From NCBI GenBank assembly GCA_037974665.1, contig CM075771.1, positions 18,759,425 to 18,823,424 on the forward strand: a DNA stretch of 64,000 nt. The letters run 5' to 3'. The position numbers were made by a program, and so were the translations under genes. Every line of letters starts with the position of its first letter. Position 1 is the first letter of the stretch. The notes below the pieces were generated by a model, which was not told where the DNA came from, ran no database searches, and saw nothing but the letters and a program-made list of their open reading frames with translations. Shown one piece after another: positions 1-12,359 of the stretch. The DNA comes from Ehretia macrophylla (lineage: Eukaryota; Streptophyta; Magnoliopsida; Boraginales; Ehretiaceae).

Positions 1-43
1 TTCTGATGGGATCCGGTGCATTAGTGCTGGTATGATCGCACTC
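1..43 (-). rRNA. 5S rRNA gene, 5' part only (cut by window edge)
   Basis: The first 43 nt of a 5S gene, read on the minus strand. It differs from the majority sequence of this array at one place (nt 2, G to A). The rest lies outside the window. Confidence 0.92.
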
Positions 44-608
44 ATCATGTTTAGGGTGCAAAGTGCTAATTTGTTGACGGTTCACAGTCCCAGTCCGGAG
101 AAACGGCCCATTCAGAAGGCCCAATGGCTTTATCGATAACCCATCTGCTTCAACAACGTAGCATCCTTGTATGACGTGATATCGACGCATTGTAGGGCCA
201 TCTAATGTCCCGCGAGTTAGGTTTTCATCTATTCCGCGGCTCACGACGAACGACCCGGGATGAAAAAAACAATAGAAAAAGAAGAAAAGTGGCACGAAAC
301 TGGTGAAAATGTTCGATTTTGGGTTCTAAAAATAGGCACAACAAAGCAAGCTTGCTGGCCCAGTCGTAGAACTCCCGGAGAGCTTTTTAACGGTATGCTG
401 TGCACTGCATAACTCCTTACGAATCAAATGTTATGGGCTTCGGAGCGTCGGATACTTGATCACAAGACCCACGCCCTCGGTTTACGGGCCCAACCCCTCC
501 GAGAAGCGAAGTTGTCTTGCTCAATATGCCGTAGGACTCGAGAAAAGAAATGTGACGGATGAAGCATCTTGGCAATCCTAAAGGGGGCAAAAAAACAAAT
601 CGAAAAAG

Positions 609-726
609 GGGTGCAACACAAGGACTTCCCAGGGGGTCACCCATCGTAGTACTACTCTCGCCCAAGCATGTTTAACTTCAGAATTCTAATGGGCTCTGGT
701 GCATTAGTGCTGGTATGATCGCACCT
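609..726 (-). rRNA. 5S rRNA gene copy, degenerate
   Basis: Full-length 118-nt copy with recognisable A box, intermediate element and C box. About 10 substitutions from the array majority by eye, including nt 56 and 58 in the A-box region and nt 81. Probably a decayed copy. Confidence 0.93.
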
Positions 727-1478
727 ATCATGTTGAGGGTTCAAAGACATTTTATGTTGACGGTTCACTGTCCTAGTACAGAGAGTCGTCCAATTCAAAA
801 GGCTCAATGGCCTTATCGACAACCCATCTGCTTCAACAACACAGCATCCTCGCAAGAAGTGATATTGACGCGTTGTAGGGCCCTCTAATGTCCCGCGAGT
901 TAGGTTGTCATCCTTTCAGCGGCTCACGATGAATGACCCAGTAGGAAAAAACAGCAGAATAATAAGCAAGGTGGCACGAAACTGATGAAAATATTCCATT
1001 TTGGGTTATGAAAACAAGCACAGTCGAGCAGGCTTGCTGCCCCCGTCATAGAGCTCCTAGACAGCTTTCCAACAGTATGTTGTGAGCTGCATAACTCCTT
1101 ACGTATCAAAAGTTATGAGCACCGGAGTGACTGATACTTGGTCACAGACCCTACGCCCTCGGTTTGCGGGCCCAACCCTCCGCGAAACGAAGTTGTGTTG
1201 CTAATAAATCCGTATTTTTAGTAACTTTAACCCATTGAATCTTGTATATTGCATTATTATTTCACGCTTAATTGTATATTTTACACAAATTTAGTGCAAT
1301 ATAGGTTTTAAAGAAGAAAGAGCAAAAATGGCCATAAAAACCAACTTTTGGAGCGAATATTCGGCGCAAAACTAAAGGAAAATGGTAGAACAACTTCAAA
1401 ATGAGCAATTCAAGATTGAATTTGGCCAAACCGTGTGCGAAAACAGATTTAGGACGCTGAAAAACCTTGGAATAGACC

Positions 1479-1551
1479 TTGTCAACTTTTTGGTCAATGG
1501 TCAGTGGTCAAAGTCAACATCACCGGTCAAAGTTCACCTACCACAGTCAAA
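1479..1551 (+). promoter_or_regulatory. Cluster of W-box-like motifs in the Athila 5' LTR
   Basis: Within about 73 bp there are three GGTCAA and two AGTCAA, which are TTGACC/TTGACT on the other strand, the W-box core bound by WRKY factors, plus a TGTCAA. The cluster is 170-240 bp upstream of the TATA box. The same cluster is kept at 28554-28619 in the 3' LTR. Function is inferred from motif density only. Confidence 0.5.
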
Positions 1552-1671
1552 GTAGCGCTGGAGTGCCCCTTTTCTGAGCTCGAGCTCTACTTTTTGAAAA
1601 AGGCTGACAATTGAGCGACAAAGTGCAGACCGAAAATGATAGAAAAAATATTAAAATCAAAAGTGCAGAAC

Positions 1672-1730
1672 GGCGCTCGAGCGCGCCTGATAGGCTCTCG
1701 AGCGCCCTCCTAATTTTTGCCTATAAATAG
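1672..1730 (+). promoter_or_regulatory. Palindrome pair and TATA box of the Athila 5' LTR
   Basis: GCGCTCGAGCGC (1673-1684) is a perfect palindrome, followed at 1693-1706 by GGCTCTCGAGCGCC, a one-base variant of the same type. TATAAATAG follows at 1722-1730. The copy in the 3' LTR has its TATA at 28791-28799. This looks like the core promoter of the element. Confidence 0.65.
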
Positions 1731-2789
1731 TCGCGATTTTTAGCAACAATGGCGTACCATTTTATCTCCTAGCATAATTTCTACTATTCTTGTGTTTGTG
1801 AAGTGAGTTGTGAGTGTGTTAATTATTTTATTTAGTTGTGTACAAAATTATAATCCCGATGGGAGGGTTTAGTGAGCTATAAGTATATCAAATTCATACC
1901 GGTCTACCGAAATCCGTTCAAACACGATAAGTATTTTTTGATTTTGGTTTTCGTTATGAATTTGTGTACTTTAAAGTTTATCATGGGACACTAGACCCAA
2001 GATTCGGAGTGGTATGTGTGAGGTTATTCTTGTATATATATTTTGATTTAGATTTATTAAAGTCTCGTATTTTTGTTTCCAAGTATTCTTTGATTAATTA
2101 TACATATACTTGTAGTAATTTTTTTTTAATTTAAAGTAAATATAAGCCCGGTTTTGTAAACCAGTGGCATTACAAGACTACCTCGAATGAATTATAGTCT
2201 GGTTGTACCGACACCTCCAGGTTACATAACTAAAAGATTAATTGAGATATTGGATATTGTTAGGTTGTACCAACACATCCAGTCTTGTTAATTAATTAAT
2301 CCTCTCACTTATATAATTAAAGTGTCATTTCAGTAGTACGAGCTTGTAGCCCTATTTTTGAAGGACTTAACTTTTAATCTCAATCAATAACTTTGTACTT
2401 GAGTAGACCGAGCTATAAACATCCTAAATCATTAACCCTTTGGATTTTCATTGTATTATTAAGTGTTGTAATTCTTCAATTTTGTACCTTTGTTTAATTC
2501 ACTTTTGGATCTTGTTACTACCATATCTTTGGACATTTTGTGGACATCTCTTGGACTTAATTTTCTATACTTCCGTACTTCCGTACTTTTGGACTTTTTG
2601 GACTTAATCAAACTTATATGTGACGGAAAATAGTCAAACAATTCTAAATTAAGGACTTAAATTAATTTAATAACCCAATCTCTGTGGATCGACCCTTTAC
2701 TTGCCACAGCTAGAGGTAATTCAAGGTAATCTATATTTCTAATCATTTAACCTTACTATTTTTTAGCGCAAAACGACGCGATCAAAATT

Positions 2790-2807
2790 TGGCGCCGTTG
2801 CCGGGGA
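2790..2807 (+). promoter_or_regulatory. Primer binding site, tRNA-Asp
   Basis: TGGCGCCGTTGCCGGGGA starts 5 bp after the LTR. It is complementary to the 3' end of plant tRNA-Asp(GUC), the primer typical of Athila elements. The 18 bases match without mismatch, as far as I recall the tRNA. Confidence 0.9.
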
Positions 2808-2820
2808 TCGGTGTTCATCA

Positions 2821-2832
2821 AATAAGGTAAGT
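2821..2832 (+). promoter_or_regulatory. Candidate major splice donor in the Athila leader
   Basis: AAG/GTAAGT, cut after 2826, matches the plant 5' splice consensus and lies only 19 bp past the PBS. That is where a major donor for a spliced env-like message would be expected. A good acceptor is present at 23513. Use of either site is inferred. Confidence 0.4.
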
Positions 2833-2965
2833 CTTTGATTTATGTATATAAATGTTTATATGTATATATTTTAGATTTTATTTTTTATTTTTATTTAAGT
2901 CAATTTAGCTATTGTGTATAGACTTTATTTCATTTTTTTGTTTCTTTTTCATGTTTTAATTTTGT

Positions 2966-4710
2966 ATGGTTGGTCGGAGATCTTTAAAGCCACCCATCTT
3001 TGTTTTTGATACAAAAATTGAGAGAACTTTTAAATTCAGAAAAAAAGTACATAAATTTCTAATCATGGCTAATCAAAATCTGAATCAAAACCAAAATCAT
3101 GATCAAATTGAAGGTAGAAAAGTAGGAAATGTCAGGAGGAGCATAAAAGATTTTTCCACACCACAAGATTATGTTCCTCCACGATCTATCGCCTTACCTG
3201 AAACTGATGATGGTTTTAAAATAAAGTCTCACATGATTTCAATGCTTCCCATGTTCCACGGTCTTTCTAATGAAATCCCATATGATCACATCAATACTAT
3301 TGTTCATACATGTAGATCAATTAATACTAGAACTGCCTCGGAAGAGGTTGTTAAATTGAGATTGTTTCCTTACTCTTTAATAGGTCAAGCACAAAATTAG
3401 CTTTACAGATTACGTTCTGGTTCTATTACTTCTTGGGATCAATTGCAAAGAGAATTTCTTGAAAGATTTTACTCTTCTTCAAAAACCAATGAATGTAGGA
3501 ATCAATTAAATAATTTTTCTCAGTTACCTAGAGAGGCACTTCATGAGAGTTGGGACAGATTTGAAACCTTAACTTATGAATGTCCACACCACAGTATTCC
3601 AGATTTGCAATTAGCTCGGAATTTTTATCAAGGGTTAAATGAGCACAATCAAAGTTTGCTCGATTCAGCTTGTAATGGTTCACTTCTTGAAAAATCCCCA
3701 GAAGAAGCCACATAATTGTTCATAAAATTGAGCAACAATTTACGAAAGTGTGCAACTTCATATAGAAAAAAGAGAAAAAAGTGTAGGATCAAATGATTAC
3801 AATTCTTTGACATCAAAGATTGAAAATCTAACTCTTGCATTGGAAAAAGTGGTCAAAAGGAAAGAATCATTGCATATAGTTGATTAAGGTGAAGGTGTTC
3901 TCGCATCAAATCCCAATTCAATTTCAGAGCAAGCTTGTGCTGTTTATAGATATCCCCGTAATTATGATCCATTCTCTAACACTTATAATCCAGGTACACG
4001 AGATCATCCAAATTTTCGGTGGGATTAGAATCGAGAAGATGTTCAACAACAAAGACGAAGAGGTTATCCTCCAGGATTTCATTTAGTTCCACAAGGACAT
4101 GTACCTACGAGCTCTAATTCAGGTTCTAATTCTTATGGGACTACTTTTGAAGAACAAGTTTTAAAAAAGCTTCACAGCTGGGAACCAACTATGCAACTGG
4201 TAAGTACACATACAAAGGCAATTGCCAACTTGGAAAGACAAATTGGGCAATTAGCTAACACAATTCAGAAAAAGGAAGAAGGAACACTCCCTGCCTAACC
4301 AGATGGAAACCCAAAAGGTAAGGCCCATGTAGCATCTACAAGTCAAATAGTGGAGGATATTCAAATTGTCACTACATTGCGAAGTTGTAAGAAAGTTGAT
4401 AACAAGGTAAGTGTCGAAGTTTACGAAAATGCAAGACTTGCAAAGCAAAAAGCTAAGTCTCAAGTTACTGTTGATTCATCAAAAGAAACTGCAAATGAAC
4501 CTGAAACTTTAATTTCACATGAAAATATTCCATTGACACTTAGTCCCAAGGCACCCTTTCCATAGGCATTAGGTAATCCACCTAATAATGATTCAAAAAG
4601 GGAAGAAATGCTTGAAACCTTTAAGCAAGTTAAAATCAATTTACCTTTATTAGAAATCATCAGGCAAATTCCTGCTTATGCAAAGTTTCTTAAGGATTTA
4701 TGTACTTAGA
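2966..4710 (+). pseudogene. gag: Athila gag, broken
   Basis: Capsid-nucleocapsid precursor that would package the element RNA. The first open segment (2966-3400) and the next (3443-3715) are one frame cut by a stop at 3398-3400. They cover the retrotransposon gag core, recognisable by the stretch LFPYSLIGQAQ and, after the stop, the segment from LYRL to LPREALHESWDRF. Another stop lies at 3713-3715 and the frame is then lost near an A-rich run at about 3770. The C-terminal part is recognisable again at about 4220-4700 (NLERQIGQLAN), with stops at 4296-4298, 4563-4565 and 4707-4709. The stop at 3398 fits a change of a Trp codon; those at 4296, 4563 and 4707 fit CAA/CAG to TAA/TAG. No zinc knuckle was seen, which is usual for Athila. 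Confidence 0.85.
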
Positions 4711-4915
4711 AAATAAGGAATTCAGCTTTGATATCAAACAAAGTAAGATTGACTGAAAAGGAAAGCAGTATTCTTACTTCTCATGTTCTACCAAAATTGA
4801 AAGATCCAGGTGCATTTACCATTCCTTGCTATATTGGTAATCATTGTGTAGATCATGCCCTTTTTGATTTAGGAGTTGTGTGAATCTTCTCCCCTTTAAT
4901 CTTTTTGAGTAGTTA
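4711..4915 (+). pseudogene. pro: Athila protease, 5' part (interrupted)
   Basis: N-terminal part of the aspartic protease that processes Gag-Pol. Directly after the gag tail the frame reads LPKLKDPGAFTIPCYIGN and then ALFDLG, the active-site loop (Asp codon at 4866-4868). The frame is lost just after it at about 4875-4880 by an indel, and about 35 bp later the LARD array is inserted at 4916. The gene resumes at 17237. Confidence 0.85.
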
Positions 4916-7298
4916 TGTGAAACCCCACTTTTCTGCTTTAACTCGATTTACGTGTTTTATCTCGTTTTGCGTGCATTTGACCTGTTTATGTGCTATATGA
5001 CCTAGAATGTTATAATTTTGATGTCAATACTCTTAATACGTGCTAAATGTGCATTCATTGAACTTTCATAAAAAACGGGATCAAAAATTTTATCGTCGAT
5101 TTTCAGTGAATAGTGTTTTCGAAACACGTCCGCTAAAATTTTGAAACTGGTCTTTTTAACCCTTCTAGACCTAGACCACGGACTTTAATAAACATGTGTT
5201 TGATTAAAACGGTTTTAAAATCGGCTTAAGAATTTATTAGGGATTTTACACCGACTTTTCCGAAAATCGAATTTTAAGCCGACTCGGGTGAAAGTGTTTG
5301 ATTGTAAAACTTCTTGTCACCTAAAAATAACCTACTTGAGCTAGCTTGGGTGTTGAATAATTGTTTTGAACTTTGGTGATCAAGAAAATGCATTTAAAGT
5401 CAAAAAAACACAAAAAAATGTTAAGTTTCAACTTCGACTTTCATTTAAATGGTTGACCAACAAGCTTATATCACCAACACACACTCACAAAGCACAAAAA
5501 CACACCAAAAACACACACAAAACCGTGGCTCCTTGGAGGAGAAAGATGAAGGCATTTTCAAAGCATTTTTCTCATAGATTTTGCATTTCAAAGCCGAATT
5601 GAGTGATTCAAAGCTTGATTTCACTTGTTTGGTACCCATTCTACACATTTCTTGCATCAAAACACATCAAAAGTGAGAGAAAAATTCTAGATCTCAAAAC
5701 TTGTCTTTTGCATTTTTGGGTATAAATGAAGATTGAACCGTTAGAATTGTAATATGATGTTAGATTATTGCTCCTTGCATGCTAGGGATCGTTTAGTGGT
5801 AATACTACGAGTTTCTGTCGCATGTAGCATAATTTTTATTTTTCGGGTATTAAATTTTGATTAAATTGTTTAATGTTGAATTAATTGAGTTGTGATGATC
5901 GAAATCGATTGCCGTCGATTTCTAAATACTTGATAATTACGTGTTAGCGCTGTTGTAATGCCGAATTTTCGATTACATTGCTCGTGGGAAAGTCCGGAAA
6001 ATCCAGCCAAGACATCCTAGGGTTTTAGGGTTATCGGGCATGATTTGGAGGTGTTATGGTGGATTTCCGAGAGGGCTAATGTAGTAGGTTGAATGGGTGA
6101 GTGATAGAAACTGATTTGGCAATGTTTGGGTTAGTAGAATGTAAGTTATGAATTTTTGAAGTTTAGGTTGTCATTCTTTAATTTCTATAACGATGCCTTT
6201 AGATGATTGGGTGGTGTTTGAGTGTTGAATGGTGAGTTGTTGATGAGGGATTTAGGGTTTAACTGTGTATATAATGCATGTCCGGTTAGATGGCCTACTT
6301 TGTCATCTAACTAAGTTATTGTTGTTTAAATGATAATTGATGCTATCAATGATGAATAAATGATGATTGATTGATGATTGATTGATGATTGATGATGATT
6401 ATGGAGTCTTGGTATGTGTGTGCCACCTCTCGGGCAGCGTTGGGCTATCGGGTTGATAACGGCATGACTGCTAGAGGCTACCCCCAGCTCGCATGACAGA
6501 GGTGTCATGGAGGGAGGGGCTAGTGAGGTACCTCGGGTGCGTGAGTAATGGGGAGTTATAAGAAGAACGGTTGAGATCGTGATGGCGTTTGGAGCTACAC
6601 CAAATAGAGTATCCTTTATTGAATGGTTATATAGTTATGTGATGATAGTATTATTTATGTTATTGTGTTTTTACTGACTCAAAGGATTATTCCAAGGAGT
6701 TTAGTAGACCTTGCTCGAGATCTATCGGATCCTCAATGGGCTTATTTATATAAGCTCACTCTCTATTATTGCATGCATACAGGTGTACTTTTGCAGGATT
6801 ACGGGTACGTGCCTCGTAAAGAGGAGAATGTGGAAAACGTGCCTTACGTGGATGAGTCCTATGTTCCAGAGTCTTATCCATGATGTCGTACATGTTTTAT
6901 TATCTTGTAAATTAACTTAGTAGACTTTTATCTGCTTTGTAGTTTATAATGTATAAGATGTTGATAAGTTAATGAATTAGTTGATGTTGTCTTAGTAGCT
7001 TCTCTTTTGTTTTTGATTAGGTTGCTAGATTGGCTCAATATGTTTTTGTATTGTATATTAAGGGTTAATGTATTATGTTGGAACGGAGGCATATAACGAG
7101 GAATGTTTATTGTATGATATGGTTATGATGTATGTTGTTATTTTATTGATGAGTTGTTTGTTGTATGGTTTGTGAAGTTGATGTATGACATTCTATTGAG
7201 GTTGGTTTAGAGCCTCGTGTCCTATTTACTGTCGTTATACTGCCAAAATTCCGTTGCGTCCTGACTGATTATAGGAGGGGTCGAGTTGGGGCGTGACA
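4916..7298 (+). repeat. LARD LTR 1
   Basis: 2383 bp, from TGTGAAACCCC to GGGGCGTGACA. It contains a TATAAATGA at 5721, a short (TGATTGA)n tract at about 6360-6400 with one more copy than LTR 2, and a G+C-rich island at about 6410-6540. By eye it differs from LTR 2 at about 3% of the first 250 bp. Confidence 0.93.
5721..5729 (+). promoter_or_regulatory. TATA-like box in the LARD LTRs
   Basis: TATAAATGA, conserved at the same place in LTR 2 (10791), LTR 3 (15849) and the solo LTR (26317). An alternative TATA-like sequence, CTTATATCACC, lies about 250 bp upstream and is also conserved (10533 in LTR 2). Which one is used cannot be told from sequence. Confidence 0.4.
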
Positions 7299-7304
7299 TC
7301 TAAG

Positions 7305-7316
7305 TGGTATCAGAGC
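7305..7316 (+). promoter_or_regulatory. Primer binding site, initiator tRNA-Met (LARD internal 1)
   Basis: TGGTATCAGAGC, 6 bp after the end of LTR 1. The 12-base match is the common plant retrotransposon PBS for tRNA-iMet. Confidence 0.9.
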
Positions 7317-9970
7317 TTGATTAGCAGTCAGCCGGGGTATCCTCGAAATGTGGGTAGTGGTCTAAGCATGCAAGTATGTATTAAGTGAAAGAAAAGTGAA
7401 ACATATTTTAATATGTTTATGTGATTAATTTACTTATGTGTCTATATTTCTATGTGACCAGTATGCCTTGTGTGTTAAGTGAACTAATGTGGTCAATATA
7501 TTTTATGTGATAACGTGCTATACGTACTCAATGAGTTGTAATTAATGTGCATTATATGATTAATGTGCATTATGTGATTAATGTGTATTATGTGACAATT
7601 GTGTTTTATGTGATCAAAGTGCCTTATGTGAAGTTTGTTGCTTATGTGACTTTAATTGTTTAAAACTTACTTCTGTGATTTAACCTGTTTATGTGATGTT
7701 GGCTTCTTATATGTTGACTTGTGTGTTATGTGATAATGTTATATTATATGATAATCATGCATTACGGTGTACCTGTTTTCATGTGATGTAATTGTATATA
7801 TTCTATAACTATAGGTGATTCTTTTAGGTGAAGTAAGGATGACTGCAAGAGTTTTCGAAAATAGAGATAAGCCATGATTTTGAATTATTATTATTCTAGA
7901 AGTTTATCAGTTAGATTTTAATTGTTATGCTTATGGATTTTAGTTTCGGCTTAGTGGATTAATCTTGATGTTCCTTTAGCGAGAATGAAGTTGTTCGAGG
8001 AAATAGTAATGTATCTTGATGATTATAATTACTTTTGTTGCCATGTTTAACTTATTATTACTTGGAGATGAATCATAAGTTGAGGTTTCCATGAGGTTAT
8101 CATTAGATACTTTTGGAGTCTCAACTCAGACTATACTTCCTTGAGGTTATTTTAGAATGAATTTATTTGAGGAATTAGTGATGTATATTTGTGAATGGAA
8201 TGAAGTGTAGTATAACATGTGAGTATTTCTACTATTTGGGATTGCTATATTATTAATGGATATTTTGGAGTTTTGATCTTTAAACCTTGGAGACAATTGG
8301 AGTGATTCCTGACTAAAGTTACTTTATTCGAAGATGTAATTGTTGGGAGATAGAATTATTTGAGGAAATAAGAATGCATTTCGATGGTTGAACATTTACT
8401 TGCCTACATCAAGCTTTTGGATTCTAGGTGGTATGACTTTCTAAATTGTTGATTGAGGATTCACTAGTGTTATAATGGGTTAATATGAATCTGTAGTGTG
8501 TTATCAGATTTTGGAGTCTTCATTAGTTAATCTTGTTGGGTAATCAGTGATTTATCTTGTTTAGTGATTGGTCTGGTACGGAATGTAAAATTTTGGGGTG
8601 ATTTATCTTGTTTGGTGATTGTTATGACTCCTTAGGTTCTTTAGATCTCCTTAGTGTCTTGTTTTGGAGGAAGATAGATTGTAGGATTTGACTTGTTGGT
8701 GTTTAAGTGTGTAGGTGGGACACCCTTCTTGTGCTTCATAATTCTATCGGTCTTATTATTCTTTTCTACTCTATTCTCACTTATTTGAGAGAGGGTTACA
8801 CTTTTCTAGCCTATCAATTGTTTCTTAAAAGTTTTCCTTATTGGATTAATGGATCCTATACTCATTTGACATTATTTCTATTCTTAACATTCATATTTGT
8901 TTCTTATAGCAATGTCGCTTATTGGAGTTAAGGTTTGAGACTTCTACATTTCATTCTATATCTCCAGCCATTCGTTTCAGTATTTTATTTCATCCTATTA
9001 CTATTCATTTGAAAGTAATCTCTATGTGGGTATACCATTTTACTTATTCGAATTTCACTTGTTTGATGTACTCCTTACCTAACTACATCATTGTCATTCT
9101 TGTTGATCCTTGTTAATCCTATTGTTTTAGTATTAAATCCTTGCCATTACTTTGTTTGTAATTGCTCATTTAATATACTCAGCATTGTGCTTTCTTATTT
9201 ATACTTCTTTGGTTATTGCGTGCTGAGATACTCATTATCTTGACACTCATATTTTCTATTGAATTAATCATCTCTTATCTCTTAATTTCATTTCACCTCA
9301 AGTACAACTTACTTGTTGGTTCCTTGAACAATCATCGAGAATTGAAATATCTACTTGTTCAGGAATTTTTGTTCAACATACTCAGCACTGTTTTGACTCG
9401 TCATCATCCTTTGTTCGTAATTATTTAACTGATAGGTGCTGAGACATTTCTTATCTTAGTTATCATGCTTCCTTATTAAACTATTAGGCTCTTGATTCTC
9501 TAACCTGTTTGAGCTCTTGTTCACTTGATTGTTGGCTCGAATATGACTTTCCATATTCGTATTTCCTTGTAAATTTCATAAGAGCCATATTCTGACAAAT
9601 GTCACTTTTGAGATATTCCCTTGATCAGTAATCATTCATGTTATCGTAAATGAGTTTTTAAACCATCGGAGTGTTCATAGAGCTCTTTTGTGTGGTAAGG
9701 GATGATTGATAAGTAGTGGTGTCATGCTAAGACTTTGGAGTTGCGATTTCTTTCATATGCAATATGATATTAGGTAGGAGATAATTATGAATTGAAGATT
9801 GTCTTGGAACTATGATCATCAACTTGCAGTCAACAGAGGTTGTTCTTTTGAGGTCTTTGGTTAGTTGTCATCCGAAAAGATAAATGGGAACTAAGAGAAG
9901 TATTGTTAAGTGTAACGATTGAGGATTTAACTATCTGTCAGTCCAAGAATTGCGCGGACACAATTGTTTT

Positions 9971-9983
9971 AAGGAGGGGAGAA
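9971..9983 (+). promoter_or_regulatory. Polypurine tract (LARD internal 1)
   Basis: AAGGAGGGGAGAA ends directly at the first base of LTR 2 and would prime plus-strand DNA synthesis. Confidence 0.85.
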
Positions 9984-12359
9984 TGTGAAACCCCACTTTT
10001 CTGCTTTAACTCGATTTACGTGTTTTATCTCGTTTTGCGTGCATTTGACCTGTTTATGTGCTATATGACCTAGAATGTTATAATTTTGATGTCAATACTC
10101 CTAATACGTGCTAAATGTGCTTTCATGAAATTTTCATCAAAAAACGGGATCAAAAATTTTATCGTCGATTTTCAGTGAATAATGTTTTCAAAACACGTCC
10201 GCTAAAATTTTGAAACTGGTCTTTTTAACCCTTCTAGACCTAGACCACGGACTTTAATAGACCTGTGTTTGATTAAAACGGTTTTAAAATCGGCTTAAGA
10301 ATTTATTATGGTTTTTACACCGACTTTTGCGAAAATCGAATTTTAAGCCGACTCGGTTGAAATTGTTTGATTGTAAAACTTCTTGTCACCTAAAAATAAC
10401 CTACTTGAGCTAGCTTGGGTGTTGAATAATTGTTTTGAACTTTGGTGATCAACAAAATGCATTTAAAGTCAAGAAAACACAAAAAAAATGCTAAGTTTCA
10501 ACTTTGACTTTCATTTAAATGGTTGACCAACAAGCTTATATCACCAACACACACTCACAAAGCACAAAAACACCCCAAAAACATACACAAAACCGTGGCT
10601 CCTTGGAGGAGAAAGATGAAGGCATTTTCAAAGCATTTTTCTCATAGATTTTGCATTTCAAAGCCGAATTGAGTGATTCAAAGCTTGATTTCACTTGTTT
10701 GGCACCCATTCTACACATTTCTTGCATCAAAACACATCAAAGGTGAGAGAAAAATTCTAGATCTCAAAACTTGTCTTTTGCATTTTTGCGTATAAATGAA
10801 GATTGAACCGTTAGAATTGTAATCTGATGTTAGATTATTGCTCCTTGCATGCTAGGGATCGTTTAGTGGTAATACTACGAGTTTCTGTCAGATGTAGCAT
10901 AATTTTTATTTTTCGGGTATTAAATTTTGATTAAATTGTTTAATGTTGAATTAATTGAATTGTGATGATCGAAATCGATTGCCGTCGATTTCTAAATACT
11001 TGATAATTACGTGTTAGCGCTATTGTAATGCCGAATTTTTGATTACATTGCTCGTGGGAAAGTCCAGAAAATCCAGCCAAGACATCCTAGGGTTTTAGGG
11101 TTATCGGGCATGATTTGGAGGTGTTATGGTGGATTTCCAAGAGGGCTAATGTAGTAGGTTGAATGGGTGAGTGATAGAAACTGATTTGGCAATGTTTGGG
11201 TTAGTAGAATGTAAGTTATGAATTTTTGAAGTTTAGGTTGTCATTCTTTAATTTCTTGAACGATGCCTTTAGATGATTGGGTGGTGTTTGAGTGTTGAAT
11301 GGTGAGTTGTTGATGAGTAATTTAGGGTTTAATTGTGTATATAATGCATGTCCGGTTAGATGGCCTACTTTGTCATCTAACTAAGTTATTGTTGTTTAAA
11401 TGATAATTGATGCTATCAATGATGAATAAATGATGATTGATTGATGATTGATGATGATTATGGAGTCTTGGTATGTGTGTGCCACCTCTCGGGTAGCGTT
11501 GGGCTGTTGGGTTGATAACGGCATGACTGCCAGAGGCTACCCCCAGCTCGCATGACGGAGGTGTCATGGAGGGAGGGGCTAGTGAGGTACCTCGGGTGCG
11601 TGAGTAATGGGGAGTTATAAGAAGAATGGTTGAGATCGTGATGGCGTTTGGAGCTACACCAAATAGAGTATCCTTTATTGATTGGTTATATAGTTATGTG
11701 ATGATAGTATTATTTATGTTATTGTGTGTTTACTGACTCAAAGGATTATTCCAAGGAGTTTAGTAGACCTTACTCGAGATCTATCGGATCATCACTGGGC
11801 TTATTTTATATAAGCTCACTCTCTATTATTGCATGCATACAGGTGTACTTTTGCAGGATTACAAGTACGTGCCTCCTGAAGAGAAGAATGTGGAAAACGT
11901 GCCTTACATGGATGAGTCTTATGTTCCAGAGTCTTATCCATGATGTCGTACATGTTTTATTATCTTGTAAATTAACTTAGTAGACTTTTATCTGCTTTGT
12001 AGTTTATAATGTATAAGATGTTGATAAGTTAATGAATTAGTTGATGTTGTCTTAGTAGCTTTTCTTTTGTTTATGATTATGTTGCTAGATTGGCTCAATA
12101 TGTTTTTGTATTGTATATTAAGGGTTAATGTACTATGTTAGAACGGAGGCATATAACGAGGACTGTTTATTGTATAATATGGTTATGATGTATGTTGTTA
12201 TTTTATTGAGGAGTTGTTTGTTGTATGGTTTGTGAAGTTGATGTATGATGTTCTATTGATGTTGGTTTAGAGCCTCGGTGTCCTATTTCCTGTCGTTATA
12301 CTGTCGAAATTCCGTTGCGTACTGACTGATTATAGGAGGGGTCGAGTTGGGGCGTGACA
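9984..12359 (+). repeat. LARD LTR 2 (shared middle LTR)
   Basis: 2376 bp, TGTGAAACC to GCGTGACA. It is both the 3' LTR of the first unit and the 5' LTR of the second. No target duplication flanks it, as expected if it arose by LTR-LTR recombination. Confidence 0.93.

Larger units (their letters stand above)
1..1201 (-). repeat. 5S rDNA tandem array, minus-strand block, first part
   Basis: Start of the minus-strand 5S block, with one gene cut by the window edge and one complete gene. The monomer is about 681 bp: a 118-bp gene and a spacer of about 563 bp. On the gene strand the spacer opens with an A-rich (plus) / T-rich (gene strand) run that can serve as a Pol III terminator. Upstream of each gene is an AT-rich CACATAAGG at about -30 to -22 and usually a C at -1, in the place of the plant 5S TATA-like element. 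The block stops where Athila inserted (duplication GTTGC at 1197-1201) and resumes at 29861. Removing the insertion restores a 680-bp gene-to-gene spacing. Confidence 0.95.
1202..2784 (+). repeat. Athila 5' LTR
   Basis: 1583 bp, matching 28278-29860 throughout. It starts TAATAAATCC, where the 3' LTR has TGATAAATCC, and ends GCGATCA. It holds a cluster of GGTCAA/AGTCAA motifs (1479-1551), two CTCGAG-centred palindromes (1672-1706) and a TATA box (1722-1730), in that order. It should carry the promoter for the genomic RNA. Confidence 0.94.
7299..9983 (+). mobile_element. LARD internal region 1, non-coding
   Basis: 2685 bp. PBS TGGTATCAGAGC at 7305-7316 matches the 3' end of plant initiator tRNA-Met over 12 bases. 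From about 7420 to 7800 the leader is made of loose repeats around TTATGTGA and TTAATGTGCA. No open frame has protein character. The last bases before the polypurine tract (9946-9972) can be read R-I-A-R-T-Q-L-F-stop, like the end of the Tekay integrase/chromodomain frame. Polypurine tract AAGGAGGGGAGAA at 9971-9983. Confidence 0.9.

Noticed and set aside
8707..9428. Hydrophobic open frames in the LARD internal region
   Set aside because: Short, T-rich and without homologue-like motifs. The equivalent frames in the second internal copy are only partly kept. Composition alone makes such frames look hydrophobic.
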